From Trichinella spiralis (Eukaryota; Nematoda; Enoplea; Trichinellida; Trichinellidae), in the NCBI GenBank assembly GCA_000181795.3, contig CM012954.1, forward strand, positions 325,725-389,724: a stretch of DNA of 64,000 nucleotides, in the 5' to 3' direction. Made by a program: the position numbers and the translations under genes. Every line of letters starts with the position of its first letter. The stretch's first letter is position 1. Below the pieces are notes generated by a model, which worked only from the letters and a program-made list of their open reading frames with translations, searched no databases and had not been told where the DNA came from. Of this stretch, positions 40,517 to 63,613 are shown one piece after another.

Positions 40517-42189
40517 ATGGCACTGTGGGGACAAGGTGATCCGCGATGGATAGTTGAAGAACGTCCTGATGCAACTAACGTTAACAACTGGCATTGGTAA
40601 TTTTAAAATAGATATTTTCATGGTCAACACTTTAAAAATATGTTTCTTCTTTTAACCAACTGTGAAATGGATGATAGATTGTTATGAATGCGTTATTTTA
40701 TGTTGAATTTTGTCACAGAATGAAGATTGTTTAGGACTGAACGTAATGCAACACCGTGGTCAAAACGCCGGTTCTCGGAGCTTTTGGAAAATATGAAAAT
40801 TGATTCAGAAAGAAGTAACTTTGTCCAGCATTTAAATTAATTAATTGCTTCTTTGCTGTACATTTCATCTTTGTAGTTGAATGTGTGATAAAATCGATTG
40901 CAACTGTGGAAGGTGAAGCTACAGCTAATAATCGTAAAGGAAAATTAATATTTTTATTTGAATGGAATATTGTGCTAAACTGGACAGGAAAATTAAAAGA
41001 CGGTAACAACGAAATTGAAGGAACTGTGGAAATTCCAAATTTAAGTGATGAAAATTCAATTGATGAAATTTCGGTAAATTTTGCATTTTTGAATACGGGT
41101 ATATTTTGATTTTTGAATAAATTTAGTACTGTTGTTATTTTTATTATTAATTTTACTTTAGTGTAATATTTCTTATTAGCCGATTATGGCGTCAGCATAT
41201 TAATTGTAGATTGAAGTGACTTGTAAAACAAGTGATGCTGAAAGTGATGAAGTGCTTTCTGTAATGCGGAGCGAAGGTGTCCCTATGATAAGGAAACAGC
41301 TTGCTACTTATCTGGATGAATTGCGCAAAGAATTTGGTCAGAAGTTGATTCTTCCAACAAAAGACAATACATCACCAGTAGTTCAGTATAAAGAAACGAA
41401 GTCAGTCTCTGAAACGTCTCGCATATTTCAAGAGGTTTTGTGTATTTATTAATAGTATTTTTTAGTTGGTTTTATTCTTAGAATTCTGTTTTAGAATAAA
41501 GATCGCAGTGCAAATAAAAATTCTGGTGTTTTAGAAGCTACTACTTCTTTAGATATGAAAGATACTTTTAAATGTACCGGAGATGTTTTATATACCTTCT
41601 TCATTCATGCTCCAGTTTGTTATGCTTTTATTTCAGTCAGTTGTTTTTAGTTATTTTTCTTTTAATATTTATTCATATTTAGTCAATTGAAATGTACACT
41701 CGATGCCCTTGTACCATTAATGCTGTTCCCGGCGGAAATTTTACAATGTTTAATGGTATGATAACCGGAAGCTACATCGAATTGGTATGTATGCATGTTA
41801 ATTGCGTAACGAATGATGCAGTTCAGCATTTTAATGTGCTGTAACGTAAAAATGCAGTTGTCATTAACATTGCACATAGTTATTATGGTTATATTTTGTC
41901 ATTTCATAGGTGTTGAACCAAAAAATTGTAATGAAATGGAGAATGTCTACATGGCCAAGAGATCAGTTCTCTGTTGTAACTCTTTTATTTGAACAAAAGG
42001 ACGACTGTTCCGAAATAGTTTTAAATCAGACAGGTATCCCAGCTTCGCAAGTTGAAAATACTGAAGATGGATGGAAAAGGTTTATTGTAACGTTACTAAT
42101 TTATTCTCCATGAATAAATCACGTTTTCTTTTAGACATTATTTTAATGCCATCAAAATGGTATTTGGTCTTGGCGCTCCTCTGATTTAA
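40517..42189 (+). CDS. AHSA1: Activator of Hsp90 ATPase (AHSA1/Aha1), 8 exons
   Basis: Cytosolic co-chaperone that binds the Hsp90 dimer and stimulates its ATPase. Exons: 40517-40596, 40735-40814, 40877-41073, 41210-41434, 41495-41614, 41683-41784, 41910-42079, 42135-42189, giving 342 aa, close to the human length of 338. The N-terminal domain opens with MALWGQGDPRWIVEERPDATNVNNWHWTER, which contains the conserved NxNNWHW motif (21-27). It continues through WSKRRFSELLENM and the KGKLIFLFEWNIVLNWTG strand. A charged linker follows, then the C-terminal AHSA1 (START-like) domain from about residue 216, including VMKWRMSTWPRDQFSVVTLLF, GWKR and the end HYFNAIKMVFGLGAPLI. The donor after exon 4 (GTTTTG) is weak, but the frame and family continuity support it. 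Polyadenylation-type AATAAA motifs follow at about 42229 and 42320. Confidence 0.95.
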
Positions 42190-45100
42190 TGGTGATATGA
42201 ACTGTCTGCGTAATGTAAAGTTATTTAAATAAAATCGAACATATCAGTTAATATCAACAATATCTGAAAGCCGAATGAAAGTAAAAGATATGATTGATTG
42301 ACTGTTCTACTTGTTTTAATAAAGAGATGAAGTGTATGTAATTTTTTAAAAGTAAATTTTCTATAAATATTGTAGTACGAATATTTATTTATTTATTTAT
42401 TAAAATAAAACTGTTACGAAAATCCGAAGTTCTGGATGATGCAATTGAAATTCTTTACTGCATACGGTACTTTCTAAAACAATAATTCAATACTTGACAG
42501 TCTACCGTATGCAATACAAAATGTTGTTTAGTCGACGGTTTATTGCCTTCTACAGTTATACTCATATAAAAAAACCGGTGAGTATTTATGAAATAATATT
42601 GAAGTATAATATGACAAAAGTATCATTTTTAAATTTGTTCATGCAAATATTTTGTGTTTAAGTTTGTTAGCACAGTTATTAGCGAAAGGTGCACATTCTT
42701 GCGTTTTTTATTTGCTGAATACTAGTATTTAAGGCGAATTATTAAAAGTATTGAAGTTTGTTGTTTTAAATATAATTGTAAAATGAAACATGAAAAATAA
42801 AGTGCAGTTCTAATTGTCAGTAAAGTTTTTCAGTACATGATAATTTTTTTTCTTATATATAAATACGGGTACATTGACTATTTATTGAAATTGAATATTG
42901 CTTTGAAGTTTTTCATCCCCAAGTAAAGAGATATCTTCTGTATTGAATGCTAATTCTTGACTTTTGGAAATTGTTTTATTTTCTCATTGCGTTCCTTTCT
43001 AACCTCTGACACCAAAGTTAATTTTTTTCTGTGCTGAATTTTTTAGTTATTATTTTATCGACGAATTTGATGTTTTAATTGTTTCGCAGTAATGATTGAA
43101 CATTCGAATTTCCTTAACTAGGTTTTATTTCAATCGACATATTTATATAATAAATCAGTTTGCAGCTGCTGAATAGGATGGCAGCACAAAATCATATCTC
43201 AGTAGTAATATTTTGATTCGAATGCATGGTAGAGAAATTATAGCTTTTAAAACGTTTTCTCTGTTCTATGTAAGAATTACGGTTTTATCGTACGTTTAAA
43301 TTGTAGAGTGGAAAGTAAAGTTGAATGGCATCGGATCAGTTTGGCCGAGTAAAATTTCTTCGCGCAAGCATTGTTACCACTACATTGTAAGGTAAGTGAA
43401 TATTTTCTTATTCTTTGGCAAATTCACGAAAATATGGTTAACACATTTCTTCTTCAAATCATATTTGAAATGAGTGAATGTTGAACACTGACAGCATCAG
43501 AAATTCAATTTATGCAAAATTTGATTTACTGTAGGTTAGAAATGCAGGTTTAAAGGGAAATGTTTGATTCAGAATAACATTTGACGTTAAGTTGGTGATG
43601 TTTGTTTTGTTTAACGTGATTTCAGTTCATCTTGTTAGTTTTTTGAAAGCATCTGTGAGTATTGTTTATTTATTAATATGTTTGCTGCAGTGTGAGTGTT
43701 GCATTACGTATATTTTCAATTGCATTAAACTTTGGTTTAAATGAAAGATGCGAAAGATCAGATGAGATTTTTCACATTCATTATTTTATTACTTTTGTAT
43801 TAATTTGATACTTTTTCTTTTTATGCGTCATTTAATTCTGTCTGGTAGTTCATTTTAGCATTTAACATTTCACGCAGCTTATTTTCAAGGGAATAGGTTG
43901 AACCATTTTTACTTTACGAATGTTAACTTTGAAGATTTTCGATCACGCAAAATGACATTAAATTTCAGTTTTGTAAATTCGAGAAAGTTCGACTAGATTC
44001 ATCTGTTTTCTTAGAATATTTCAATTACGTATACTTTTTTGGGTTTGCTTAAGGTCATCTGACTGTGACGGGCTGATTAGTTGTTTGATTGTTGACATTC
44101 GTTTGTGAATTCCATTGTATGGTATATTTTAGTTGTTGCTTTTTATACTATCATAATAAATAACAGCTTTTCTTTAATTTTTTTGACGTAAAATTTGATA
44201 CACATTTAATGAGTTATTGTGGGTTATTATTGTTTCAAATAATTGTAAATAAATAGTTGTGAGAATTTCTTTTTTTGAAATATTGTTTAATAAAAATTTT
44301 CATGTATGTTATGGTTCAGAAGAAGGGATAAAATGTAATGTAATTAATCAAACATAGTAGTACTTGTGCCAGCGAGAACTTTTTCTTTAATGAAATGAAT
44401 TGATCCGCTTAAATTGCTGATAACGCACAACCGTATTATGCTCGTAATTCCATCTGTCCGCCAACGGTCGTTTAACAACTCTGCCGGACATGTGGTCAAT
44501 TTCGATTTGAGGAACATCTACATCCTCCATTCATTAGTAACGGCAATTGCATCACTTGAGCCGAAAAATAATGATAATAATAATAATAATAGCAATTTCG
44601 ACAGCTGCTTTGAGTTAAGCTTTTTTTCTTCTCTTTTTCTGTGCTGATCCTTTGTCAAGTCTGTTTCTCTTTTCTCATTCATCAGGGTTGCTTCCATTAT
44701 ACATACTAACAATGGAAAATTAAGAAAAAAACCAATATGAAGTAGATTTTATAATATTTCTTGGCTTTGATATTTGACAAGTACTGAAACGCGTTTTTCC
44801 ATCATCATCATCATCATGAATCGAACATGTCCCAAATGGTTTTGCCCAATCGATGCGTTGTCAGGCAATGCTCCAAGTGAACTGGACACGTGAAATCTAG
44901 ATGGACAACGTTAGTGGTAATGTTGTCAATTGTGATAAAGCTGAGTTGACTAATGTTACCAATATTTTTTGTCCGCTCTTCCCGAGCTTTCATTAGATTT
45001 TCTACAATTAACATTCACTTTGTATACGAGCGTTGACCACCACCACCACCACCTACGTTGGCTGGCTTGCTTGTTTGCTATTATAATTATTACTGTTATT

Positions 45101-47101
45101 ATCATTATTGCTAGATCTATGACCGCTATTTTCTTGATTTAATTTTCAAATCAATTATTATTGTAGTTCTTTTTCTCTTCACTGTATTCAAAATTTATTA
45201 TTTCTATCAATGGAATAATTAAAATTTAATCACCAATATAAATATCTTTAATCGATGAATAAATTCACAAATACCATTATCCATTTCATTAGGTTGGAAA
45301 TATTTTCTTCAAATTCCACATCGAAAATGTTGAACTTGTTATTTTAAATAATTTTATTACTTGCTAAATTTCCAGTTGGCCGATAATTATTATTGCGTTT
45401 TCTGTGTTTAAAGGAAAATTAATTTTGGAAAAAAATAATTATTATTTTGGTAATAATTTAGCTTGAATGCTGCGTGATTTGCCACGTGTAATTTTTTTCT
45501 TTCTTCTTCAAAAGAATGCATTTTAATTTTGTAATATTGTCCGATTTTATTTATTTGATGTTTTATTGTTGTTGTTGTTTGAAAATTCGCTTTCAGTGTA
45601 AAATTAGCTTTTCTGATGTGCAGAAAATGCATGCTATTAATGTTGAACGTGTGTAAGCTTGGTGCACAATTTTAATGCGTGGTAAATTTTTATTTCTGTT
45701 AAATCAGTCAGTTGCACAAGTGGCCGCAATTGACATTCCCGCGTCGCTTATTGACTTTTTTTTATACATTGCTTACAATATTCAGCTTCTTTTTTTCTCA
45801 CCGTCACAAGTGGAATGTTGATGAAAGTGAATCGTCCATAATTCTTCTTTTTTATGCTGCACTTTTTATTCGCCTCATTGATCAATCATCACATTGTTGT
45901 AAAAATGTCGATTGGCTATTTTTTTCGTATTTTATAAAGTAAAAATATTTTATTCAATTTATGAAAGTTTTTTTGTCGTATGTATTATTATCATCTTTAT
46001 TAGTATGCAAGTGAAGAAAAGGTATCTAATGAGCTATTACATCTTAATGATCGAATTTTTCCTATGCAACATTTTGTTTAGTTTACGCACGCATCATATT
46101 TCAAGACAAATTCTTAACGGGCATTTTGTCGTAAATATTGCTTAGCGACAGCTCTGCAAGCCGACTGGTGCTGTTTTGAAAAATTTTCAACTTTTCTTTT
46201 TATTATCAATTTTATACAAATTTTACCATTTCTTCTTTTCTATTTGCAATTCTTCAAGTATATATCTTTATATTTTTAGAGGATAAGTTTCATGATTATT
46301 ATTATTATTATTCATTTTTTTAATATTAATTACAACTTTATGAGATAAATCTGAAAGTTGATGAACGTGACTTCTTGAAATAGTTGGTATCTTATCCTAG
46401 AGTCGTTGTGCTTGCCTTGAACACTTCTTGTTATAGTCAGTTTTATCAATTTTCTTGAATCTTGCAATCTACCTATATATCTGTTTACTTATTTATCCGT
46501 TACTCGTCGAATTATTATTATTCACGTGTGATGTGCTTGAATTCGTTTTTGTTTACTAAAATTAAGCTGCTGAGCTTGAACACAAACACCAGCACCATTG
46601 CATGAATGATGAATTTATTATTTTTCAAATTCAAATTTATTATTTTTTTTAAATGCTCAATGACAGAAAATTTTCATTCGACAATTTATTATTGGGTATT
46701 GTTTATTTATTTACGATAGCTTGCCTGCTTTTGCCACTTGACGCATCTTTGTCATAGTAGTAGCCTCTGCTGCTACAACGTTCGAATCCCACGTTTTCAA
46801 GCAATATTCTATTTTCATTCCAAAACTTATGCATACTGTGAATTTTGTTATTATTATTCAAGAATCAAGTTCAAATTTTTATCATTTATTTATTTCACTT
46901 TTCGGTTACTTATTGTTTAAATTTGCTTTTGGTTTTTTTCGTCTTTGGGTAAATATTAGTAATCATTGTTCAATGAGTAAACTGAAATCTTAAATGGTGA
47001 CATTTTTTTTAACCTGTACCGTATACTGCGTATGTATGTCTGTATATTAATAATAACTTTTTGTGGGTGTGGTTTTCTTTTTCTTTTTTTCCTTTTGGAA
47101 G
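42190..47101. other. AHSA1 3' flank and gene-poor region, left part
   Basis: T-rich on the + strand with scattered ATT and AAT runs. Patches near 43310-43395 and 44410-44710 have mixed composition and short open frames on one or both strands. None has a recognisable motif or a supported splice pattern. This could be a very long 5' intron of the PLC beta transcript unit, but that is inference. Confidence 0.45.
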
Positions 47102-47205
47102 AACGATCTGAACGTTTGGAGAAATTGCATCAAGTCTGTTGCCGATTGATTCACCACAAATTAGCCTTATTTCCTCCTGACGTGAAAGACAAAGACCATC
47201 GTGAC
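47102..47205 (+). other. Orphan exon-like segment, unassigned
   Basis: A pyrimidine-rich tract ending GGAAG is followed by 104 bases that read open as (E/K)RSERLEKLHQVCCRLI..HHKLALFPPDVKDKDHRD and then a strong GTATGT donor, phase 1 in and phase 0 out. The charged, helix-like composition is unlike the surrounding junk. There is a faint resemblance to the first BAR-domain helix of RICH-type RhoGAPs (ARHGAP17/44), too weak for a call, and no neighbouring BAR or RhoGAP exon was found before 53.4 kb. It could be an alternative 5' exon, part of an undetected gene, or a relic. Confidence 0.28.
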
Positions 47206-47749
47206 GTATGTCCGTAGGCTTTTTGCGGACTTGTCGATCCATTCGTTGCCCACGTTTTTTTCCACTTTGCACTTGGGCTTTCATTTGAGCGATGCAATTT
47301 TGTTATTTTTCACGTTACTGAAAATTATATCAGGTAAATTAATGCAATTGATTATTTCAATTTATTTTTATTTGCCAATTTTATACACGCAACAGTAGTG
47401 ACTTTTTTCTGTATTTTTTGCACACAAATCACAAAAATATGCAAATTTAGACGATTCGATCAAGCGACTGCAGAATTGAATAAGATATAAAAGAAATAAC
47501 TTTTTCTGAATACTTTTCCACAAGGGAACTTTGAATTACTATTTTCAATAAAAAAAATATCTACAACTATATGCATAATAAATGTTTGTAGGTCTGAATT
47601 TTCTGAATGCAAAAACTAAAGTCGTTGAAAGGCAATGTTGCTGTTTAATGATAAATCCAAACTTTGATTCTGTTCTATTGCATAAGCAAAGACTTTTTTT
47701 TAAAACTGTTTTAAGAACTTTACACTAATAACAACAAAATATTCTTTTT

Positions 47750-47752
<3 letters not shown>

Positions 47753-47793
<41 letters not shown>
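47753..47793. repeat. (TA)n microsatellite
   Basis: Uninterrupted TA dinucleotide run of about 41 bases; self-complementary and likely unstable in length. Confidence 0.97.
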
Positions 47794-47796
<3 letters not shown>

Positions 47797-49590
47797 TCAG
47801 TTTGTGCAGGTGAATTTAATTGAAATGAAATTTTCATTTTTCTTTCACTCTGTTCCATTGAATTGGACTTCTATTTATGACTGTTCTTTAATTGCTTTTA
47901 ATATTCATTTCAAATCTGTACTATTGTATTTGAAGTTTTATCTATTTCTTCAGCATTGGTATTTATTTATTATACATAGGCAGCTTCTCGACAATAATAA
48001 GCATGTTGCTGTTGTTGATCAATTTTTAAAGGTAACATTTAATTGGAAAATATGTCTGATGATAAAAGTGATCAGATTATTGATTTTGAAAATATAACTT
48101 ATTACAACTTTCCTTTTTTGAAATATTTGTCTGATGTGTTTGTTATTAAAGCATTTTAAAATTAATAATAATTCCAATTTTATAAAAAGGGTAGCGCATT
48201 TTTATTCCAAATTAGCATTCAAGTTATTTTTTTGCACTAACTTTGACATCTTGGAATGTATTATTAAAAATGAAAAAAGTATTACATGTTTCAGTTTGAA
48301 TTTTATAATTTTATCTACATAATATCAGTGATATATTATTAACATATGTACGTTTGTATTTTGTGCTATTCAAATGAAGGAATAATTAAATTTTGTATTA
48401 AAGAATAATTAAGTTTTTCACTTGATAAATTGTGAATAGAGGTGACGTGTAGTTGATGTAAACATTTTATGAATTAATACTGTAATAGAAGAAGCAGTTT
48501 AACGAATCTAGCGATATTTGAACTGCTTGTTTGTTTTTTTTTTGTCCTAGCTAAAAAATCTCAAAGTGTCATATTATTATTATTTGCATCTTATTCTTTT
48601 CATAATTTTGTTACTGTTCATCCGTCACTATTGGTGACTGTTGTTCAACGTTAATTTTCCTTTGCTCAATCAACGGCATCTAATTTGAAGTGTAAAAAAA
48701 TCTTTATTTATTTATTTATTGCACATTAAACTTAATTGGATTTTACTGGAAAATAAATAATGTTTTTTTGAAAGTTTTATTCCTGTCAATGATTTGACAA
48801 AGAATTACACATTGAAAAGTGCTTTTGTATGCTTTCGATTGACATCTGACTCGACATTTCACCACAAATTGCCAGCATTATTATTAATAAAGCACACTTT
48901 TTCACACGTTTCTCTCTTCTCTGAATCATCTGTATTTTTGATATTTAATTAATAATCAAAATTAACATTATCCAATTTAGTGGAAATTCTCCATTTTATT
49001 TGTACGATATCAGGCAAAGCTAATAATGTTCTAGCTGTTATGTTCATGTTTTGGAATACAATAAATTGCTCTTTCAATGAATTTTGAATATTTTATATCA
49101 ATTATCATATCTGTTTTTGATGAATAATTCTTTCTCAAGATGGATTTTATTCCTCTTGATCTCTTTCTCTCTCAGATATGCGTGCTGTTTGTTTGTTGTT
49201 AAGAAATTTTCTTCCATCTTGCTTTGATTAATGTTGGGTAAATTTTGCTTGTTCGCTTATTTACCATCTTGTGCAGTGTTGGCGTAAGCTAGCATTACGC
49301 GTTTGTTGGCTTTTGGTCTTGTTATTGTTATAACGAGACTGTATTGAAATACGTTTCTCTTATTATTATTCATTCGACGTGAAAATTATTATTATTCTTA
49401 TTTTTATTCAATGTTTAACAAACCTGGTATACTATAGACTAGCTGAACGTTTGGTTTTCTTCTCATTTGCTAGATTTTCTCTTCTTTATTTAATTTTCCT
49501 CTTTTTTTCCATTTTTTATACTTAATTAGATGGCAATTTATTTTTACGACAATCATATCTCACTATTTTATATCTAATTGTAAATTGAAA

Positions 49591-49621
<31 letters not shown>

Positions 49622-50045
49622 TATTATTATTTTAAAACACGGTGTTGCTTTTATTATTGATTTTTTGTTGTTTAATGGTTTCAGTTTTTTTCAATTTTTG
49701 TTGTCTGCGAAATTTGGTTTACGAAGCTTCTTTCTTTTTTCTTCAACGTAAATTTTTTTTTCTTAAAAGATGTACAATTGAACGATTGGAAAGGAAAAGG
49801 ATAATTGAAACTCAGCAAGAAAATTAGCAAACATTTACAATAAATATACAGTTCAGTTGCTTGGTGAACAAAGCCATTCATTGTATACATATATATTATT
49901 CGTTTATTTGCTTCGTTCTAAAGAAATCTGTCTTTCTTTTTTCTTTTTGTATAATTTTATTTTCCACACTGATCGATTTATTAATGCAGCTACAACTTTT
50001 CTTATTATTTATTATGTTTGCTTATTGGACCGAAATTTTATTTAA

Positions 50046-50047
<2 letters not shown>

Positions 50048-50086
<39 letters not shown>
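50048..50086. repeat. (TA)n microsatellite
   Basis: Second uninterrupted TA run in the gene-poor region, about 39 bases. Confidence 0.97.
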
Positions 50087-50088
<2 letters not shown>

Positions 50089-52052
50089 TACCTTCTCTCA
50101 GTATTTAGAATTTCAAATAGGACACACAGACAGACAGACACATTTCCTCTATCAAATAGCTTTGCTTTTTTAGAATTGTTTCAATTTTTTTCTAATTTAA
50201 AGTTTAATGTATTATTTGAATTTGATTGTTTGCATTTTTTTCTCCAAATTGGAATGAGGTAGTATAATTTTTGCTTTTTCTTTATTATTCATCTACATGC
50301 TGTACAACAACGCGCTACCATACGGTTGAGCATGCTAATTTTAAAAATTCGACTAACATTTGATTAATCGATGAACGGATCCACAGTTGTGGCTAACGTT
50401 ATGATTATAATCTGAATAATAATAATACAACTAATAGTAATCATTATTAACAGTGTTGTTGTTGTTGTTAAGATATTTGTTATTCAGGTTCAGCGTTCGT
50501 GTTGCACTGAATCAATCACCAGTTGTAAAACTTCTTCGAAATTGTTCTATTCGCTTGCTTTCAGTTTCAGTTTCAGTTTCGAATTTGCTATTCTTATCTG
50601 GTATGAATATGATGATTTTTATCAATTTTGCATATTAAATGTTGAAATTTTTTAAAAAATTATCGAATCTCTTCAGTTTTCTACTTCACTTTTTTTCCTA
50701 TTCATTTAGTGTACAACGAAGTTAATTGATATTGAAATTTGCGTCTTTATTTTTATCATTTTTCTTTCGCTTAATTTTATTTTTTCTTCATTTACGACAA
50801 TTGCTGTTGCTGTTGTTGAATTTTGCTGAACATCGACGTATTTCTTTGTTTGTGTAATTTATGCATAATATAGTCATTAGCAGTAAAATTTTCAAGAAAA
50901 AGTGGAATAGTTTTGCATTAGGACAAAAAATGAAAAGAAAAATGTGAAAAAATCACATTTTAAAGTTGCTTGTTATGTAATCAACAGTTTTTATCATTTC
51001 ATGAAATAATCGTGATAATTTGATATTATAAATCATGAAAATAGATAGATATATTTGTTAGAGATTAACACTGCTGACAATATGAAAATTGTTGTCTTTA
51101 TTTTATCATCACGATGGTTTATTTTTATAACAGATGAATAATGACAACAAATTTTTCAGCTATCAATTATCAGCATTTGTGAAATGTAGATTTTGAAATA
51201 TTATATAATTCATTTTTTCTTCTTCTTCTTCTTTTTTCCCACAATCTTAGCATGTCATATTTTTCAGATTTTTTGCATTTTTCTGTCGTGTTCGAAGCGT
51301 ATAGATAAAGAGAAACAAAGCATTATGATTATTATTATTATTATATTGTGGTGGTGGTGGTGGTGGTGGGTGGGATCGGATTAGTTCAGTCGAACTAATA
51401 ATAATATACTGGCTTAGCCGCGGTACAACTGCGTGAGATTATTTTGCAAAATCTTAATTTGGAACTTGTTGCTGCTCTGATTGTAAATAACGAAAATGAT
51501 GAATTGAATTTATTTTTCACCTACTCCAATACGGCTGGCAGAGATGCACAGCTCAGCTCATGGTTTATTTATGACCATCGTTTTCATTGTTGAAGCATGC
51601 ACGTAAGCTTTTCATTGCGCAACAATCGCTGCTTTTTTTCCTTCTCTCTTCAGCTTATCATATTGTTTATTTGGTTTGTCATTTCAAGTCAGTTATTTCA
51701 TATTGTATACTGAAGGAAAGAAGAAAAGATTTATTTCAAAATTACTACGCAGAAGCTATTCTTTGATAAGCCAAGATAGATGGTGATTCTTCTTTTTTTG
51801 ATTTTTAATTTTGTAAATTATACAAGCAAAGCAGTTTTTATTGTTGTTTTTATTATGGTTACGTGGATTTTGTCATCTCTTTTCTATATTGTTATGCTTA
51901 TTATTTTGCTTTATCAATGAACAAGAAGCTTATTTTACGGTTTTGATTGTTTGAAATAATTATCTGAATTTCAACTTCACACACACATTTCTCTATATAT
52001 ATATATGTAGATAACCAATCACCATTACAAGTAGTGGTCGGTGTTTTAGTAA

Positions 52053-52057
<5 letters not shown>

Positions 52058-52101
<44 letters not shown>
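52058..52101. repeat. (TA)n microsatellite
   Basis: Third and longest TA run of this region, about 44 bases, preceded by a short A run. Confidence 0.97.
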
Positions 52102-52102
<1 letters not shown>

Positions 52103-53412
52103 TTTTTCTTTGATCAGTGGTAAAGCTTCTCTTGCTTCTTCATTCAGGCAGCCAGGGAGGGGAGTGGGGAGCAGAAGTGAAATTGAAAAATTCGTCATTA
52201 GGTGAAGAGAGGTATCATCTTGAATCAAGTGAACGCCATTATTGGTGGAATTGATTTTGCTCACGTCCAGTTTGTGTGTGTGTGTGCGATGTTGCTCGAC
52301 TTTTGCATGCATACAACAAGCTCATGCTCAGCTTCACGTTGTGGATTCCTTCCATTTGTGACCGATTTCGTTTTGCTTGTCATCAGAATCTGGTCTGTTC
52401 AATTACGAATTGTTGCGTTTTGATTTTCGATTTTTAATTAGCGAAAGCTTTTCAAGAAAGATTCTTGTCGGTCGTCTAATTTCACGTCCAACTGCTTGCT
52501 ATTAAACTTTTGCACAATTTCATTATGCACAACTTGTTCAATGCCATGCCAAGCCAACAATCTCTGGCTAGGTGTTATTTTGTTGTTTTTTTTTCGCTTT
52601 TGTACAATACAAGCTAATAATTTTCATTCCAAATTTTAAATTTGCTTGAAAGCATGCCCAGAAATGGTGCACTGAGTGGGAATGAATGAAGAGCTCGGCT
52701 CGGCTTATTGACTAAGCAAATGTTTGCTTTCGGATTAATGGTCAATCCGCTGCGGCCTGTGTAAAATGGACTTTGTGTGAAATTTGGTGCGAAACGTTTG
52801 CTATTAGCAAAATTCAGACGCTGCTCTTTCTGCACAACCAGCGCCACAAGCCGACTACCATCTTCTTGTCTGAAAATAGTTTTTCAAATTTTCATTTCTC
52901 GTGAACTGCTGAACGCGAAATGTGGAAAAATGATGCAAAAAACAATTTTAATTTAATTTTCAATATATTTTTTTAAAATTATATCTATTTTTAGTCTTTT
53001 CTTCAACTCCACTGAAAATAATATCACATCATCAGCATCAGCATCATCATTGCTAGCTTTTCCAGACGAAAGCTAAATCCACTTGGAAGAGGTTGGTGTT
53101 TGATTTGTAAATTTTTTGCAAAACGAGAAGAAAGAAATATGAATGGAATTGTGTTGCCGATAAGTTAGCTCAAATTGATCTGAAAGTTGTGCAGTACCGT
53201 ATTCTTCTGTATTTTTGTTGTTTGTTATTCTGTCTTAGTGGACAACAGGCGTCGTCAGTTTTCACCTTGTCGACCTGCTCGCAATAAAGCTGTCGTTCGT
53301 GTTTGGTTTGTGCGTTGCAGGTTGTGAACGGTTATAAACGTGATATGCCACTGCTGTTTATTCGACATTGCATCATCGTCGTTGCCATCGTCCAAATCAT
53401 CCACCACAACTT

Positions 53413-62737
<9,325 letters not shown>

Positions 62738-63036
62738 ATGATATACCATCAACACTTACTTCATTTTGCTAAACTCAGATTCCACAATTGGTTTTGGTAC
62801 TTTTCTTTCTTTTTGATGATTTGTTTTGTTTGATTCTGCGGGACAGAATATAAACTTTAATATTGGTTCCAGACTTGCCTATACGATTCTTGCGGGAGGT
62901 CAGGGCACGAACCTACTCCGTTTCTGTTGTTCACATCGTGCTCTTGTTTTACAAATTTTCTTCTCATAATAGTAATAAGTATTATTATTATTATTATTAT
63001 TACTATTATTGCCATTACTACTACTACTACTACTAC

Positions 63037-63067
<31 letters not shown>

Positions 63068-63613
63068 AATTTTATTTGAATTTTATCAAATGAATGCTAT
63101 ATTATTGCGCTTCAATTATTTGTTGCCCAGTATAAACTGATTAATTGCATATGAACGTTGAAGACTTTGTTGCTATTTCACTACAGAAAAAACTTTCGCT
63201 TACATTTCAACTTAATACTGGGACGTCGAAGTTCAGAATGTAAACTACATATGAGGTACATGTATTATTTATTTATTTCTTCTTTTACAGTTTGTTTTTC
63301 TCAATGATTTGTTTATTTGTAAAAAAAAACTGATGAATTTGTTTAGTCTTAATGTTAAAATCAGTTTCATTTTCTATATGTGTGAAGAATATAATTATTG
63401 TAATAAGCATAAGTATTCATCGAAACCATTCACTGAAGAAGATGTTCGTTTGAATTCAGTTGTTGAATAGAAGGCATTATTCATTTTATTGAAGAAAACT
63501 GAACTGAAAATTGTAAAGAAGATAAGTACATTTATACATATGTGTTGAACGCACACACGCACACACAAACATGCATATATATAATTGCGCATACAAATAA
63601 TTAGATGGTCGTT
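62738..63613. other. Convergent 3' region between PLC beta and the right-edge gene
   Basis: Both flanking genes are read towards this segment, so it should hold their 3' UTRs. Apart from a large ATT/ACT repeat it is plain AT-rich sequence. Confidence 0.6.
62980..63066. repeat. Compound (ATT)n/(ACT)n microsatellite
   Basis: About 87 bases of ATT trinucleotides with a central ACT block and a short interruption (GCC). On one strand it reads as a long tyrosine run, which is an artefact of the repeat. Confidence 0.96.

Larger units (their letters stand above)
47206..53412. other. Gene-poor region upstream of PLC beta
   Basis: T-rich, with three long TA tracts, ATT runs and a GTG run near 51346-51371. 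A possible 3' splice site (GCGTTGCAG, ending 53320) lies just before the PLC beta start codon, so the segment 53321-53412 may be 5' UTR spliced to a remote leader exon. Mixed-composition patches at 52200-52420 and 52615-52860 contain short frames without recognisable family. No gene can be supported. Confidence 0.45.

Noticed and set aside
43310-43395. Possible exon ending at a GTAAGT donor
   Set aside because: The frame with a start codon hits a stop just before the donor, the other open frame has no recognisable product, and no partner exon was found.
46779-46795. GTTCGAATCCC, resembling a tRNA T-loop
   Set aside because: The flanking bases do not form a T stem, and no acceptor stem, D arm or anticodon arm could be drawn around it.
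62863-63093. Open frame with a long tyrosine run
   Set aside because: Produced entirely by the ATT/ACT microsatellite.
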